A stretch of 64,000 bases of DNA from Reclinomonas americana ATCC 50394 (GCA_048213135.1 PS015009.1:2170001-2234000), one strand, 5' to 3'; shown: positions 1 through 9,108, numbered from the stretch's first letter. A program made the numbers and translations. The notes: a model not told the origin generated them from the letters alone.

Positions 1-1
1 T

Positions 2-739
2 GAATCGGATATGGGGTTCAGTAATCTCGTTAATGCCACAGCGATCGGTGCCAAAGCGCAGGTGGATACTTCCAATGCGCTGGTGCTGGGTTCGGTGTCG
101 GCAGTTAATGGTGCTACCACCAGTGTGAACGTAGGTATTGGCACCAGTAAGCCATTGCGCCGCCTGCATGTGCGGCAAGGCACTTCGGGAGGCAGTTTCC
201 AGGTTAATACCAGTCTGGCCCTTGAGAGCCAGACGATTGTTTTCATGGAAATGTCGAATCCTTCAACAGCGCCCAGCGGTATTGTGTCCAGCACCAATCT
301 TACTTCAGTGCGAAGCCGGATTTTGTTTGAAGCCGATAGCTCCATCACTTTCAGCAGCGGTGGTTCGCTTACCCGGATGTCATTGGAGAACAATGGTAAC
401 CTGGGCATCGGTACCACGGCGCCCGGTGCCAAACTGGATGTAAACGGAACCTTCACACTTGGTGCTAACGGAACGGTGAATACAGCATTAATAAAAGATA
501 CGGTAACGTTTGATGTGCCTTCTCTTACAACGGGAAGTGAAACAACGGTAGTTATTGCGTTGGCGGATGTTACCTCGAATGCTGCGGTAGCCATATCTCC
601 TTCATCGGATCTTACAGCGGGAATGGCGATTATGTGGGCAAGGGCAACAGCGGGGAATATCAGGATAAGGTTCAGGAACATGTCGGCAGGCACTATCGAC
701 CTGGCTTCCATGGATTATTATATCTCTGTTGTACAGTAG
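2..739 (+). CDS. fibre-like surface protein, C-terminal part (5' truncated by window edge)
   Basis: The reading frame is open to the left edge (codons before the first visible ATG at 11 are in frame), so the true start lies outside. The visible 245 residues hold a YadA-head-like stretch (NATAIGAKA) and two NxGIGTxxP turns, each followed by LHV or LDVNGTF, a pattern common in Bacteroidota tail-fibre-like surface proteins. The C-terminus (about the last 90 residues) is a Thr/Ala/Ser-rich beta-type domain ending in YISVVQ. No catalytic motif is visible. Probably an extracellular or cell-surface structural protein; related in style to the large protein at 34274-37702. Function unknown. Confidence 0.6.
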   Translation, partial: ESDMGFSNLVNATAIGAKAQVDTSNALVLGSVSAVNGATTSVNVGIGTSKPLRRLHVRQGTSGGSFQVNTSLALESQTIVFMEMSNPSTAPSGIVSSTNLTSVRSRILFEADSSITFSSGGSLTRMSLENNGNLGIGTTAPGAKLDVNGTFTLGANGTVNTALIKDTVTFDVPSLTTGSETTVVIALADVTSNAAVAISPSSDLTAGMAIMWARATAGNIRIRFRNMSAGTIDLASMDYYISVVQ

Positions 740-756
740 AGTTTTCTTTATGCTTG

Positions 757-796
757 AAGCCGGTTCATCGTCCTGGGGGAGATGGCCGGTTTTTTA
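757..796 (+). terminator. rho-independent terminator after the first gene
   Basis: CCGGTTCATC (760-769) pairs imperfectly with GATGGCCGG (781-789), followed by six T residues. It lies 20 bases after the stop codon of the surface protein gene. Confidence 0.5.
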
Positions 797-879
797 TTTA
801 GATGCCGGATGCCAGATATAAGATACGGGATACCAGATACAAAACCCGAAATCATAACTTGTCCTAACTCAAAAGGGCT

Positions 880-935
880 CTTCACATTCACTAATCCGCA
901 CATTTCTGTATTCGCATATCCACACATGCGCAATT
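880..935. repeat. dispersed short repeat with TCCGCA/TTCGCATATCCACACA units
   Basis: The segment carries degenerate copies of a unit resembling CGCATATCCACAC. The same unit recurs several times at 29113-29175. It sits just outside the terC stop codon and codes for nothing recognisable. The upstream part (800-860) is also low-complexity, with runs of ATACCAGATAC type. Confidence 0.4.
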
Positions 936-1743
936 ACTCCATCGTCTCTTTTCTTTCCTCTTCTTCACTGTCTTCACGAAGTGTAGGTTCATTCAACTGA
1001 ACAACCCTGCGTTTCTTGGCTTTGCTTACCATGGCCAGGTTGAGCAGTTCTACGATGAAGGAGAAAGCCATGCCGAAGTACACATAGTTTTTCAGGTGCA
1101 GGTCGTGTGCTTTTTCTGAATCCCATCCTTCAATCACCAGCGTAAGACCGATCATCACCAGGAAGGAGAGGGCCAGCATTTTAAGCGAAGGATGCTTATG
1201 TATGAACGAAGCGATCTTGGGGCTGAAAAGGAACATGATGATCATGGCGATCACTACCGCGGCGATCATGATCTCCACATGTTCTGCGGTACCGCCTGCG
1301 GTAATGATACTGTCGAAAGAGAACACCATATCGATAAGGATGATCTGTACGACGGCTTTACCCAGTGTAAGCACCGGTTTGTTATTGCCCTGCAGACTTT
1401 CATCCTCACCTTCCAGTTTATGATGTATCTCCCGGACCGTTTTATAGATCAGGAACAAGCCGCCGCCGAGCATTACCAGGCTGGCCAGGTCGAATCCTTT
1501 GCCAAAGAGGGTAAGCACGGGTTTGCCTTTCTGCGCCAGCAACCAGCCCAGTGCCATCAGCAGCAAACTGCGTACAATAATGCCCGTTACCATCCAGATG
1601 CGCCTGGCGGTTTTTTCTTTTGATTGCGGAAGGCGGTTAATGATAATGCTGACAAAGATCACGTTATCGATGCCCAATACCACTTCAAGAAGAACCAATA
1701 CAAAAAAGCTGATGATGCTTTCGGAGGTGAAAAGATGTTCCAT
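934..1743 (-). CDS. TerC family integral membrane protein
   Basis: 269 residues with about seven hydrophobic helices and the two family signature segments: EVVLGIDNVIFVSI near residues 20-33 and DMVFSFDSIITAGG near 138-151, each with an acidic residue inside a membrane helix. TerC proteins act in the inner membrane and have been linked to tellurite resistance and to metal (Mn) export or metal loading of exported proteins; the substrate here cannot be told. The C-terminal tail after residue 245 is charged and cytoplasmic. The start ATG is at 1743. An eight-unit heptanucleotide repeat lies 38-93 bases upstream and may touch its promoter. Usual length for the family. Confidence 0.9.
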   Translation of the reverse strand: MEHLFTSESIISFFVLVLLEVVLGIDNVIFVSIIINRLPQSKEKTARRIWMVTGIIVRSLLLMALGWLLAQKGKPVLTLFGKGFDLASLVMLGGGLFLIYKTVREIHHKLEGEDESLQGNNKPVLTLGKAVVQIILIDMVFSFDSIITAGGTAEHVEIMIAAVVIAMIIMFLFSPKIASFIHKHPSLKMLALSFLVMIGLTLVIEGWDSEKAHDLHLKNYVYFGMAFSFIVELLNLAMVSKAKKRRVVQLNEPTLREDSEEEERKETME

Positions 1744-1780
1744 TCTTTGTTTAAATTCTAAAAATTAAAATCCTAAATCC

Positions 1781-1836
1781 TAATTCGTAATTCCTAATTC
1801 GTAATTCCTAATTCGTAATTCGTAATTCGTAATTCG
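1781..1836. repeat. tandem heptanucleotide repeat, eight units
   Basis: Eight consecutive 7-base units, TAATTCG or TAATTCC, in the order G,C,G,C,G,G,G,G for the last base. It fills most of the gap between the pyrD stop (1848) and the terC start (1743), upstream of terC. No spacers, so not a CRISPR. Simple repeats like this change length by replication slippage. Confidence 0.9.
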
Positions 1837-1847
1837 TATCATGAATC

Positions 1848-2885
1848 CTAATTGGCGGCAAGATACTTACAAATCTTCTTCACAATGCCCGGTCCTTCAT
1901 AGATGAACCCGGTCCATACCTGCACAAGTGAAGCGCCTGCGTCCAGTTTTTCCTTCGCGTCGGCGCCGGTGAAGATGCCGCCGCTGGCCACCAGGGGTAT
2001 CTTCCCGTTGGTTTGCTGGTGAATGTAACGGAGCAATTCCGTTGCTTTTGTTTTTACGGGTAGCCCGCTGAGTCCGCCTGCACCGATCTTTTCAGCTTCC
2101 TGCTGTGACGGGGCCGATAAACCGCTCCTGTCGAGCGTGGTATTGCTCACCACCAGTCCGTCGAGTTGTATCTCCAGCGCCAGGCTCACCACATCGTCTA
2201 CCTGCGTTAACGTCAGGTCCGGAGCTATTTTCAGCAACAACGGCCGGGGCGTTGACAAAGCCTGGTTGACAGACTGCAGGTTGGTCAGTATCTTCTTTAA
2301 CGCGTCCTTTTCCTGCAATTCGCGGAGACCCGGTGTATTCGGGCTGCTTACGTTCACTACAAAATAATCAACATAGGGGTGCAGTGCCCGGAAACATTTT
2401 TCATAATCCGTCCACGCCTCTTCGTTTGGGGTTACCTTATTCTTACCAATATTACCGCCTATAATGAGGGTACCGCTTTTTTTACCGGCCCTCCATGCTT
2501 TCAGTCTTTCCACGATAGCGACAGCGCCGTCGTTGTTGAATCCCATGCGGTTGATGAGGGCTTTATCGGCCGGCAGCCTGAACAGTCTTGGTTTTTCGTT
2601 GCCATCCTGTGGTAGGGGTGTCACGGTTCCTATCTCCACGCAACCAAAACCCAGGTCGGCGAGCTCATTAAGATACAAAGCATTCTTATCGAAACCGGCA
2701 CCCAGGCCAACCGGGTTGGAGAAGGGCAGTCCGAATGCGGTAACCGGCAATTCCTTTGGGCTGAAAATGCTCCTGATCAAACCGCGGCCACCCAGGTTAC
2801 AAATGGAACGCAAGCTGTTCATGGCAAAATAATGCACTTTTTCAGCGTCGAAGAAGAAGAGGAAAGAACGTAGGAGTTGATACAT
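1848..2885 (-). CDS. pyrD: dihydroorotate dehydrogenase (quinone), class 2
   Basis: 345 residues. Oxidises dihydroorotate to orotate with FMN and passes electrons to quinone at the inner membrane, step four of UMP synthesis. The N-terminal 35 residues (MYQLLRSFLFFFDAEKVHYF) form the membrane/quinone helix pair typical of class 2. FMN and substrate motifs include NPVGLGAGFDKN, NVSSPNTPGLRELQ (catalytic Ser) and the C-terminal VASGGIFTGADA phosphate-binding segment. I chose the ATG at 2885; an in-frame TTG three codons upstream is possible but less likely. pyrC lies 28 kb away, so the pathway genes are scattered, as is common. Followed closely by terC on the same strand. Confidence 0.95.
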   Translation of the reverse strand: MYQLLRSFLFFFDAEKVHYFAMNSLRSICNLGGRGLIRSIFSPKELPVTAFGLPFSNPVGLGAGFDKNALYLNELADLGFGCVEIGTVTPLPQDGNEKPRLFRLPADKALINRMGFNNDGAVAIVERLKAWRAGKKSGTLIIGGNIGKNKVTPNEEAWTDYEKCFRALHPYVDYFVVNVSSPNTPGLRELQEKDALKKILTNLQSVNQALSTPRPLLLKIAPDLTLTQVDDVVSLALEIQLDGLVVSNTTLDRSGLSAPSQQEAEKIGAGGLSGLPVKTKATELLRYIHQQTNGKIPLVASGGIFTGADAKEKLDAGASLVQVWTGFIYEGPGIVKKICKYLAAN

Positions 2886-2938
2886 GTGGCGCAAAATTAG
2901 TTCAGTATTTTCAGTTTTTTAATTTCACCGGGAATTTC

Positions 2939-2946
2939 TAACTTTG
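2939..2946 (+). promoter_or_regulatory. Bacteroidota -7 promoter element before the thiolase gene
   Basis: TAACTTTG fits the TAnnTTTG consensus and lies 50 bases before the ATG at 2997. No clear TTG element stands at the usual distance upstream. Confidence 0.4.
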
Positions 2947-2996
2947 ATACAGAAAGTTGCATAAACAACTAAATAAAATACTACAAAGGAGATCTT

Positions 2997-4175
2997 ATGC
3001 AGGAAGCATATATAGTAGCGGGATTCCGCACCGCCGTGGCCAAGAGCAAAAAAGGCGGTTTTCGTTTTACCAGGCCCGATGACCTGGCGATTGATGTGAT
3101 CAAAGGCCTGCTGGCCAGCGTTCCCCAACTGGATGTGAAAAGGGTGGATGATGTAATTGTAGGCAATGCTGTTCCCGAAGCGGAGCAGGGCCTGCAGGTA
3201 GGCCGTATCATCGCGGCCAAAGCGGTAGGTTTTCACGCGCCGGGCATCACCATTAACCGGTATTGCGCCAGCGGACTGGAAAGTATCGCCATGGCAACGG
3301 CCAAAATACGCACCGGCATGGCGGAATGCATCATTGCCGGCGGCACCGAAAGTATGAGCCTGGTACCTACAGCCGGCTGGAAAACGGTTCCCGCTTATTC
3401 CATAGCCAAGGATGATCCCGATTATTACCTGAGTATGGGCCTTACCGCCGAAGCGGTTGCCAAAGAATACAATGTGAGCCGCGAGGACCAGGATGAGTTC
3501 AGCTACCAAAGTCACCTGAAAGCGGGTAATGCTATTAAAGAAGGCCATTTTAAAAGCGGCATACTGCCCATTAATGTGGAGCAGGTTTACCTGGATGAAA
3601 GAGGTAAAAAGCAAACCCGCAATTATGTGATCGACACGGATGAAGGTGTGCGTGCCGACACGTCGCCCGAAGGACTCGCCAAACTGAAACCGGCATTTGC
3701 CATGGGCGGCTCCGTAACGGCGGGCAACTCTTCACAAACCAGTGATGGTGCAGCTTTCGTGATCGTGATGAGCGAGCGTATGGTGAACGAGCTGGGACTG
3801 AAGCCCATAGCCCGGCTGGTGAATTGCGCCAGCGCGGGGGTTCATCCACGTATCATGGGCATTGGCCCTGTGGAGGCCGTTCCCAAAGTGCTGAAACAGG
3901 CGGGTATGAACCTGTCGCAGATCGATCTTATTGAACTCAATGAAGCTTTTGCTTCCCAATCTTTGGCTGTAATACGGGAACTCCAATTAAATCCCGATAT
4001 TGTGAATATAAACGGCGGCGCTATCGCCCTGGGACACCCGCTGGGTTGTACCGGTTGCAAACTCACCATTCAACTGGTGAATGATATGAAGCGGCTGAAT
4101 AAAAAATATGGAATAGTTACAGCATGTGTGGGCGGTGGACAGGGAATAGCCGGTATCATCGAGAACATCAGCTAG
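2997..4175 (+). CDS. acetyl-CoA C-acyltransferase (thiolase)
   Basis: 392 residues, normal thiolase length. Cleaves 3-ketoacyl-CoA with CoA, or runs in reverse as acetoacetyl-CoA synthase; cytoplasmic. The nucleophilic cysteine is in [11 protein letters not shown] (about residue 88), the catalytic histidine in [15 protein letters not shown] (about 350), and the second cysteine in CVGGGQGIA near the C-terminus, so all active-site residues are present. A good AAAGGAG-like sequence precedes the ATG, unusual for this phylum. The gene stands alone between convergent or divergent neighbours, with no hydratase/dehydrogenase partner nearby, so degradative versus biosynthetic use cannot be decided. 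Confidence 0.93.
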   Translation: MQEAYIVAGFRTAVAKSKKGGFRFTRPDDLAIDVIKGLLASVPQLDVKRVDDVIVGNAVPEAEQGLQVGRIIAAKAVGFHAPGITINRYCASGLESIAMATAKIRTGMAECIIAGGTESMSLVPTAGWKTVPAYSIAKDDPDYYLSMGLTAEAVAKEYNVSREDQDEFSYQSHLKAGNAIKEGHFKSGILPINVEQVYLDERGKKQTRNYVIDTDEGVRADTSPEGLAKLKPAFAMGGSVTAGNSSQTSDGAAFVIVMSERMVNELGLKPIARLVNCASAGVHPRIMGIGPVEAVPKVLKQAGMNLSQIDLIELNEAFASQSLAVIRELQLNPDIVNINGGAIALGHPLGCTGCKLTIQLVNDMKRLNKKYGIVTACVGGGQGIAGIIENIS

Positions 4176-4202
4176 TTTAACTTTGAATGTGTATATGAAA
4201 AT

Positions 4203-4231
4203 GCCTGGTTTCAACCGGGCTTTTCTTTTTT
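4203..4231 (+). terminator. terminator after the thiolase gene
   Basis: GCCTGGTT (4203-4210) pairs with AACCGGGC (4213-4220) with one mismatch, then a T-rich tract. Confidence 0.7.
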
Positions 4232-4253
4232 ATGGAGGTGAACATAAAAAGAA

Positions 4254-4273
4254 ATGCCCCGGTTAAGGGGCAT
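4254..4273 (-). terminator. terminator of the OmpA-like gene
   Basis: ATGCCCC/GGGGCAT stem with a six-base loop. On the minus strand it is followed by a T-rich tract (complement of AAAAAGAA), so it serves the leftward gene that ends at 4310. Confidence 0.7.
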
Positions 4274-4309
4274 CTCCAATTGTCAGTTTTGTCGTCGGAT
4301 ATATTACTA

Positions 4310-5611
4310 TTACTTAGCTTTTACATTTACAGCCACCCTGCGGTTCTGCGCTCTTCCTTCGGGCGTTGTGTTGCTGGCGATGGGCCATTCAGGACCATAA
4401 CCTTTTGTGCCGGTGAAGGACTGCGGTGAAACGCCGAGTTTTTTCAGGAAAGCCGCTACCGCGTCAGCCCTGTTCTGGGAGATGGCGATGTTCTTCTGAA
4501 CAGGACCTGTACTGTCGGTATAACCGCCCAGTTTGAATTGTGCCTGCGGGAAAGCCTTGCAGATGGTCACGATATTCTTCAGCTGTGAAACAGAAGATTC
4601 GGTGATCTCTGAACTGCCGGTTTTGAAATGCACATTGGTCAGTTCAAACCAGTTGCCTTTTGCGGTGTCGAGTGTTTTGGACTGGTCTTTCAGGAAGTCG
4701 ATCAGCCTGGCTTCGGTGCTGTATTTACCAATACGCAGTGTTTCACCGCCGGGCATCGCCACACTGATGGTATCACCTTCGTCGTACAGCCAGTCGCCGG
4801 TGAGGGTGTCGATCTTTCCTTTGATCACAGCCATATCGCCGTTTATGGGCTTGTCGTTAGCATCTGTATTCACCTGCAGGGTGTCATTGACATTCGTATT
4901 ATGATCGCCGGAATTACCACAGCCTTTACCAAACAGGTACCAGGCCAGTAAAGCGGCAGCTATCAGCAACAGCAGGGGCAGCAGGATGCGGGAAGCGCTG
5001 CCTGAACTTTCGGTTTCTGTGCGATGATTCGACGTACGTGAAGACGGGGAATGCAGATCACTGATCTTTTGACTGGAAAAATTGTCAAAAATATTACCCA
5101 GGTTAAGCCCGTGAGGAACGGCTTTGCTGATGTTGTTCTTCTGGCTGCTGAACAGGGAAGTGATCCAGTTAATGATGTTGGAACCCGCACCTGCACTGTT
5201 TTTACCGATGAGTGCCAGCACTGCTGAAGTGATCCAGCCCAGCAAAGAGGAAGAAGTGGACGAACGGATACCGGAGAAGCCGGCCACCAGGTCACTTAAA
5301 GCGCCTGCCTTTGTTTCGCCGAGTAAACCAGACAGCATGGATGCGCTTTTCTCCTGTTGATTACTGTTATTGAAAAAGTCCGGGAGTTTGTTCAGGATGC
5401 CGGACTGGTGTTGTTCCTGTGCCAGTTGTAATACGGATTGCGTGCCTGCGGTTGATGTTGTTTTTTCCGACAGCATATTCAGCACGGCAGGTATAAGACC
5501 GCTAACGGCTTTCTTAACTGAAGATTCGCTTTCACCGAGCTGGCCCGATGCTTTCCGGATGAGATCGTCGGTAAACAGGTGTTGTACCGATTCGAGTAGG
5601 TTAAATGACAT
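4310..5611 (-). CDS. DUF937 - OmpA domain fusion protein
   Basis: 433 residues. Residues 1-190 are a DUF937 (YidB-like) alpha-helical region rich in Ser/Ala/Leu. One hydrophobic helix follows near 207-228 (LLPLLLLIAAALLAWYLFG), then a linker with Asp/Thr, and a C-terminal OmpA peptidoglycan-binding domain (about 310-433) with FKLGGYTDSTG and the NRADAV block. There is no N-terminal signal peptide, so the likely layout is DUF937 in the cytoplasm, one membrane crossing and OmpA in the periplasm gripping the wall (inference). The function of DUF937 is not known. It stands alone, 88 bases downstream of the pepE gene on the same strand. Confidence 0.85.
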   Translation of the reverse strand: MSFNLLESVQHLFTDDLIRKASGQLGESESSVKKAVSGLIPAVLNMLSEKTTSTAGTQSVLQLAQEQHQSGILNKLPDFFNNSNQQEKSASMLSGLLGETKAGALSDLVAGFSGIRSSTSSSLLGWITSAVLALIGKNSAGAGSNIINWITSLFSSQKNNISKAVPHGLNLGNIFDNFSSQKISDLHSPSSRTSNHRTETESSGSASRILLPLLLLIAAALLAWYLFGKGCGNSGDHNTNVNDTLQVNTDANDKPINGDMAVIKGKIDTLTGDWLYDEGDTISVAMPGGETLRIGKYSTEARLIDFLKDQSKTLDTAKGNWFELTNVHFKTGSSEITESSVSQLKNIVTICKAFPQAQFKLGGYTDSTGPVQKNIAISQNRADAVAAFLKKLGVSPQSFTGTKGYGPEWPIASNTTPEGRAQNRRVAVNVKAK

Positions 5612-5699
5612 AATATTGATTTATTTTTTACCATCATATGACGGGAGTGCAAGGCAAATGGTTGCAATAACCCACCCATTCTGGAAAAAAATGACAATA

Positions 5700-6428
5700 T
5701 CAGGTCAGCAGGAAGGAAAGATCATCATCGGCGGAGATTATTTTTTTCCGGATGACCTTTGTTTGCGGGTCGGTTGAAAACAGTACGCCACCGGGCTGAC
5801 CAATATAACGGAGTTGCCCGCCTGTTCTCTCCAGCCCCGATCCTTCAGGCAAAGCCACAACCGGTGTACCCGGGTTAAGCACCAGGAATTCTTCCAGCCG
5901 CTGATCCCGTGTTTCGCCATTGAAGCCTTCTGGTTTGTAATTGTTGTAGTGAGGATTGAGCTGGAAAGGAAGAAAAGCCAGCGCTTCAAACGCCGCAGGG
6001 GCAATGATGGGCATATCATTGGTGGTACTGATGGTGAGCCCGGTAATATTGGCGCCTGCACTCCACCCGATATAGGGTATTCCGGCATTTACCTTTTGTT
6101 GTACCAATTCCAGCAAATCAAGTGTATACAGGTCATGCAGCAATTTGAAAGTGTTGCCGCCACCGGTCATGATCACATCGGCCTTTTCAATGACAGCCGC
6201 GGCATCTTCATAAGTCACGGTTGTAAAAGTATACGGCAGGTGTGATAAAGCATCTGCCACCATCGAAGTATACAGCACATGATCATTCTTCACCGACGCG
6301 AAAGGGATGAAAGCTGCTTTCAATGGCTGCTCACCAAGGAACCGGTGAATAAGCGGCGCCGCTGTTTCCAGGAAACCCCCATTGCCAAAACGGGAACTGC
6401 TTAAGGCAAGAATACGTTGATTGTTCAT
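5700..6428 (-). CDS. pepE: peptidase E (Ser dipeptidase, family S51)
   Basis: 242 residues. Cytoplasmic peptidase E cuts dipeptides with N-terminal aspartate. The catalytic serine lies in the nucleophile elbow IGWSAGANITG (about residues 120-130); the preceding MTGGGNTFKLLHDL block is typical of the family, and NPHYNNYKPEGFNGETRDQR contains the conserved His and Glu region. Length matches the family. It sits 26 bases downstream of nfi in a leftward run that begins with a kinase-regulator pair. Confidence 0.9.
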   Translation of the reverse strand: MNNQRILALSSSRFGNGGFLETAAPLIHRFLGEQPLKAAFIPFASVKNDHVLYTSMVADALSHLPYTFTTVTYEDAAAVIEKADVIMTGGGNTFKLLHDLYTLDLLELVQQKVNAGIPYIGWSAGANITGLTISTTNDMPIIAPAAFEALAFLPFQLNPHYNNYKPEGFNGETRDQRLEEFLVLNPGTPVVALPEGSGLERTGGQLRYIGQPGGVLFSTDPQTKVIRKKIISADDDLSFLLT

Positions 6429-6454
6429 GATAACGTAAAGTTAAGAAGCCGCGT

Positions 6455-7144
6455 TTACAATAAGGTGTAACCGCTTTTGGCATCTCCTGTCCTGAACCGG
6501 TTCACCAGTTCGTGCGCCAGGCGTGTGGGTTCGGGAATGCGGTATTTGCCGGTACAGGCATGAATAATACGCAGGCTGTCGTGCAATCCCATACCATGTC
6601 CGGGTGAGACGAAAACAGGCAGCGTTTTATCTTTACTCCGGTACGCGTAACCGATTGTTTCTTCTTTATCAAGAACAGGTGAGTAAGCGCCTCTGCCGGC
6701 AGCGGGTTCCTCATATTTACCAAACAGGATCTTTTTGGCACAACCCATCGACGCCTGCCCGGTAAGCGTGCCGAAATGTGCAGCAATGCCCATCCTGCGG
6801 GGATGAGCGATACCATGACCGTCTACTACCAGCACATCCGGTTTCACCTGCAATTGCTCCCACGCCTGCACCAGCGCCGGCACTTCACGAAAAGCGAGGA
6901 ACCCCGGCACATAAGGAAAACGGGTTTCCGATTGTACCAGCGACCAGCCCAGCGGCTGCAGGGAAGGATACGACAACAGGATGATGCCTGCATACACGGT
7001 AGTACTGTACAGGTTAAGCGAAATATCAGCCCCGCCAATGATAGCAGGCAGAATACCGGTTTCCTCAACCTGCAATTGCGATCTTAAGTCCCGCTGTATG
7101 GCGGTGGCTTCTGTTATGCTGATGTTTTCATAACTGACCTTCAT
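6455..7144 (-). CDS. nfi: endonuclease V (deoxyinosine 3' endonuclease)
   Basis: 229 residues. Nicks DNA one base 3' of deoxyinosine and related deaminated bases, starting alternative excision repair. Visible motifs: IGGADISL with the first catalytic Asp (about 38-45), the PYVPGFLAFRE block (about 78-88) with the wedge and catalytic Glu, and VVDGHGIAHPRRMGIAAHFG (about 110-129) with the next catalytic Asp. Complete and of usual length. Lies 43 bases after the regulator gene and 26 before pepE; co-transcription is likely, but the functional link is not obvious. Confidence 0.93.
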   Translation of the reverse strand: MKVSYENISITEATAIQRDLRSQLQVEETGILPAIIGGADISLNLYSTTVYAGIILLSYPSLQPLGWSLVQSETRFPYVPGFLAFREVPALVQAWEQLQVKPDVLVVDGHGIAHPRRMGIAAHFGTLTGQASMGCAKKILFGKYEEPAAGRGAYSPVLDKEETIGYAYRSKDKTLPVFVSPGHGMGLHDSLRIIHACTGKYRIPEPTRLAHELVNRFRTGDAKSGYTLL

Positions 7145-7187
7145 GATTGTTGCTTTGATAACCAGTGCTCAAAAGGTATGCCTTTCC

Positions 7188-7877
7188 TCAGAGTTTATTC
7201 AGCAGATGCCGGAACGTTCTGCCAACGGGTATCTGTATGCCGTTTATGTCGAGGCTCGATGATGAGTAGGATTTTATTTTGTCTGTAGCCACAATATAAG
7301 ACCGGTGGACCTTTATAAAATGATCTTTGGGCAACAGGGTTTCCATTTCCGCGGTACTGAGTTTGCAGGTATGTGTGCCTTCCGGCGTTACTATTTTTAC
7401 ATATTCCCGCATACTTTCTACGTAAAGGATATCCTGGTAATTGATCTTTACATTTTTCCTGTTGATGGTAAGAAAAAGATATTGACGGTTATTGGTTGTT
7501 GCCACCTGGTCGCCGGAAGTTTCGCCTGTTCTTACTTTATTCACCGCCGCGAAAAAACGTTCGAATTCAAAAGGCTTCAGCAGGTAGTCAGTAACATTCA
7601 GTTCATAGCTTTCAACGGCATACTGGTGATATGCTGTCGTGATGATCACGGCAGGCGGGTCTTTCAGCGTCTTTAAAAAAGCCATGCCCTTTAATTTGGG
7701 AAGATGGATGTCGAGAAAAATAAGATCGGTTTTATTCTTTTGAAGAAACGCGGCAGCATAGATGGCATCCTTACAGGTGCCTGCCAGTTGCAGAAAGGGG
7801 ACCTGGCTGATATAGTCGGTAAGGATCTTTGTGGCCAGCGGTTCATCTTCCACTACCAGGCATTTTATTTTCTTCAT
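7188..7877 (-). CDS. LytTR-family response regulator (pair 1)
   Basis: 229 residues: a receiver domain (1-120, acidic pocket ED at 10-11, phospho-acceptor Asp56 in LIFLDIHLP, Lys in YLLKPF) and a LytTR DNA-binding domain (about 130-229, with VESMREYVKIVT and FIKVHRSYIVA). It should be phosphorylated by the kinase encoded just upstream. The start ATG lies inside the kinase gene: the last 35 bases of the kinase are shared in another frame, so translation is probably coupled. Pair 3 at 38469-40233 has the same arrangement. Confidence 0.93.
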   Translation of the reverse strand: MKKIKCLVVEDEPLATKILTDYISQVPFLQLAGTCKDAIYAAAFLQKNKTDLIFLDIHLPKLKGMAFLKTLKDPPAVIITTAYHQYAVESYELNVTDYLLKPFEFERFFAAVNKVRTGETSGDQVATTNNRQYLFLTINRKNVKINYQDILYVESMREYVKIVTPEGTHTCKLSTAEMETLLPKDHFIKVHRSYIVATDKIKSYSSSSLDINGIQIPVGRTFRHLLNKL

Positions 7878-8916
7878 AACTGTTAAGGTTAATGTTCAGT
7901 TTCACCATGAATATCCTGTCTTTTCTTTCTGTTGTAAAATCATATTGGCTGAACTGGAGTTCCAGTTGTTTCCTGATATTGCCCAACCCTATACTTTCCC
8001 TGATCTCTGCGGGTTCGTTGTCATTGCCGGTTGAATTTTCCACTGTGAAAGTCAGCCGGTCCCCCGCCAGCGAAAGTGCCAGGCGGATGAATGGCGCCTC
8101 CCTTGTTTCCGAAACGCCGTGTTTGAACGCGTTTTCCACGAGCGGGATCAGCAGCAGCGGTGGCATGAGCGGTAATGAGTCATCAGTTGCATACCGGAAA
8201 TCGATGGACAGTGAATCATCGTACCGCATTTTTTCCAGTTCGATATAATCTTCAATGATCTTTATTTCCTGGTGAAGGTCAATGCGGTTTTCACCGGTTT
8301 CATACAACATAAAGCGGAGGATCTTCGATAACCGGAGAACGCATTCGGCTGTAAGATCAGATTTATCTCGTGCCAGGGAATAAATATTGTTGAGGGTATT
8401 GAAAAGGAAATGCGGATTGGTCTGTGATTTCAGGAAATTAAGTTCTGATACATGTTTCTCAACAAGAAGCTGTTCATTCTTTTCCTTCAGCCGCAACGCG
8501 TCCAGGTAATATTTGATGGAACCGAAATAGATGAACGACAACAGGCCCGGTGCAAAAAGACTGATCGCCATTTCCGATATCTCCTGGTCATTGTTTTTTC
8601 CTTTCCAGAAAAGTATTTTACCCAGTTGCAGCCATCCGTACATGCCGGCGGTGTATAAAAGCAGCATCAGGATAATAACTGCCGCGATAGCCATCCACTT
8701 CCCTTTCTTCTTTGGAATGACCGGAAAAATGAAAACGTAGATAAGGGTATTAACGAGAGCAAGATAAGCGATACGCCAGCCTTCGCGGAATATGTACTCC
8801 CCGGCAACTGTCCAGTTACCCTTGGCAGAGGTGAACAGGATCACTGCCCACAGCAGCCAGTAAGAAAGCGTGATCCATAAAAAGGATAACAACTGCCGTC
8901 TTTTTTCTGATCTCAT
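7843..8916 (-). CDS. LytS-like sensor histidine kinase (His_kinase family, pair 1)
   Basis: 357 residues. Four hydrophobic helices fill the first 135 residues, with no large extracellular domain, so it probably senses something in the membrane. A coiled-coil linker leads to the His_kinase domain with phospho-acceptor His169 in QTNPHFLFNTLNNIYSL, and an HATPase domain with the N box PLVENAFKHG and a G box IGLGNIRKQLEL. The C-terminus runs 35 bases into the regulator gene. The signal is unknown. Confidence 0.92.
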   Translation of the reverse strand: MRSEKRRQLLSFLWITLSYWLLWAVILFTSAKGNWTVAGEYIFREGWRIAYLALVNTLIYVFIFPVIPKKKGKWMAIAAVIILMLLLYTAGMYGWLQLGKILFWKGKNNDQEISEMAISLFAPGLLSFIYFGSIKYYLDALRLKEKNEQLLVEKHVSELNFLKSQTNPHFLFNTLNNIYSLARDKSDLTAECVLRLSKILRFMLYETGENRIDLHQEIKIIEDYIELEKMRYDDSLSIDFRYATDDSLPLMPPLLLIPLVENAFKHGVSETREAPFIRLALSLAGDRLTFTVENSTGNDNEPAEIRESIGLGNIRKQLELQFSQYDFTTERKDRIFMVKLNINLNSYEENKMPGSGR

Positions 8917-9108
8917 ACCGGAAATTTACCGCTTGTAAAATAGCTTAAAGCAAGGGAAAAGACGAGGTTCATTCCATAAGAACAAATTATCGGGCTACGA
9001 ACGGTGAAATATGGTCTACCAACGAAAATACCGGCCCGCAGCCGGTATCATTTTCATCTCTTCCAAAGGAGGTTTCATCAGCAATTTTGAGGTATTAAAA
9101 CAACCGAT

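Noticed and set aside
1781-1836. Possible CRISPR array
   Set aside because: Seven-base units with no spacers and no cas genes.
7843-7877. Sequencing frameshift joining kinase and regulator
   Set aside because: Both frames carry complete domains up to their ends, and the identical arrangement occurs independently at 39148-39182.
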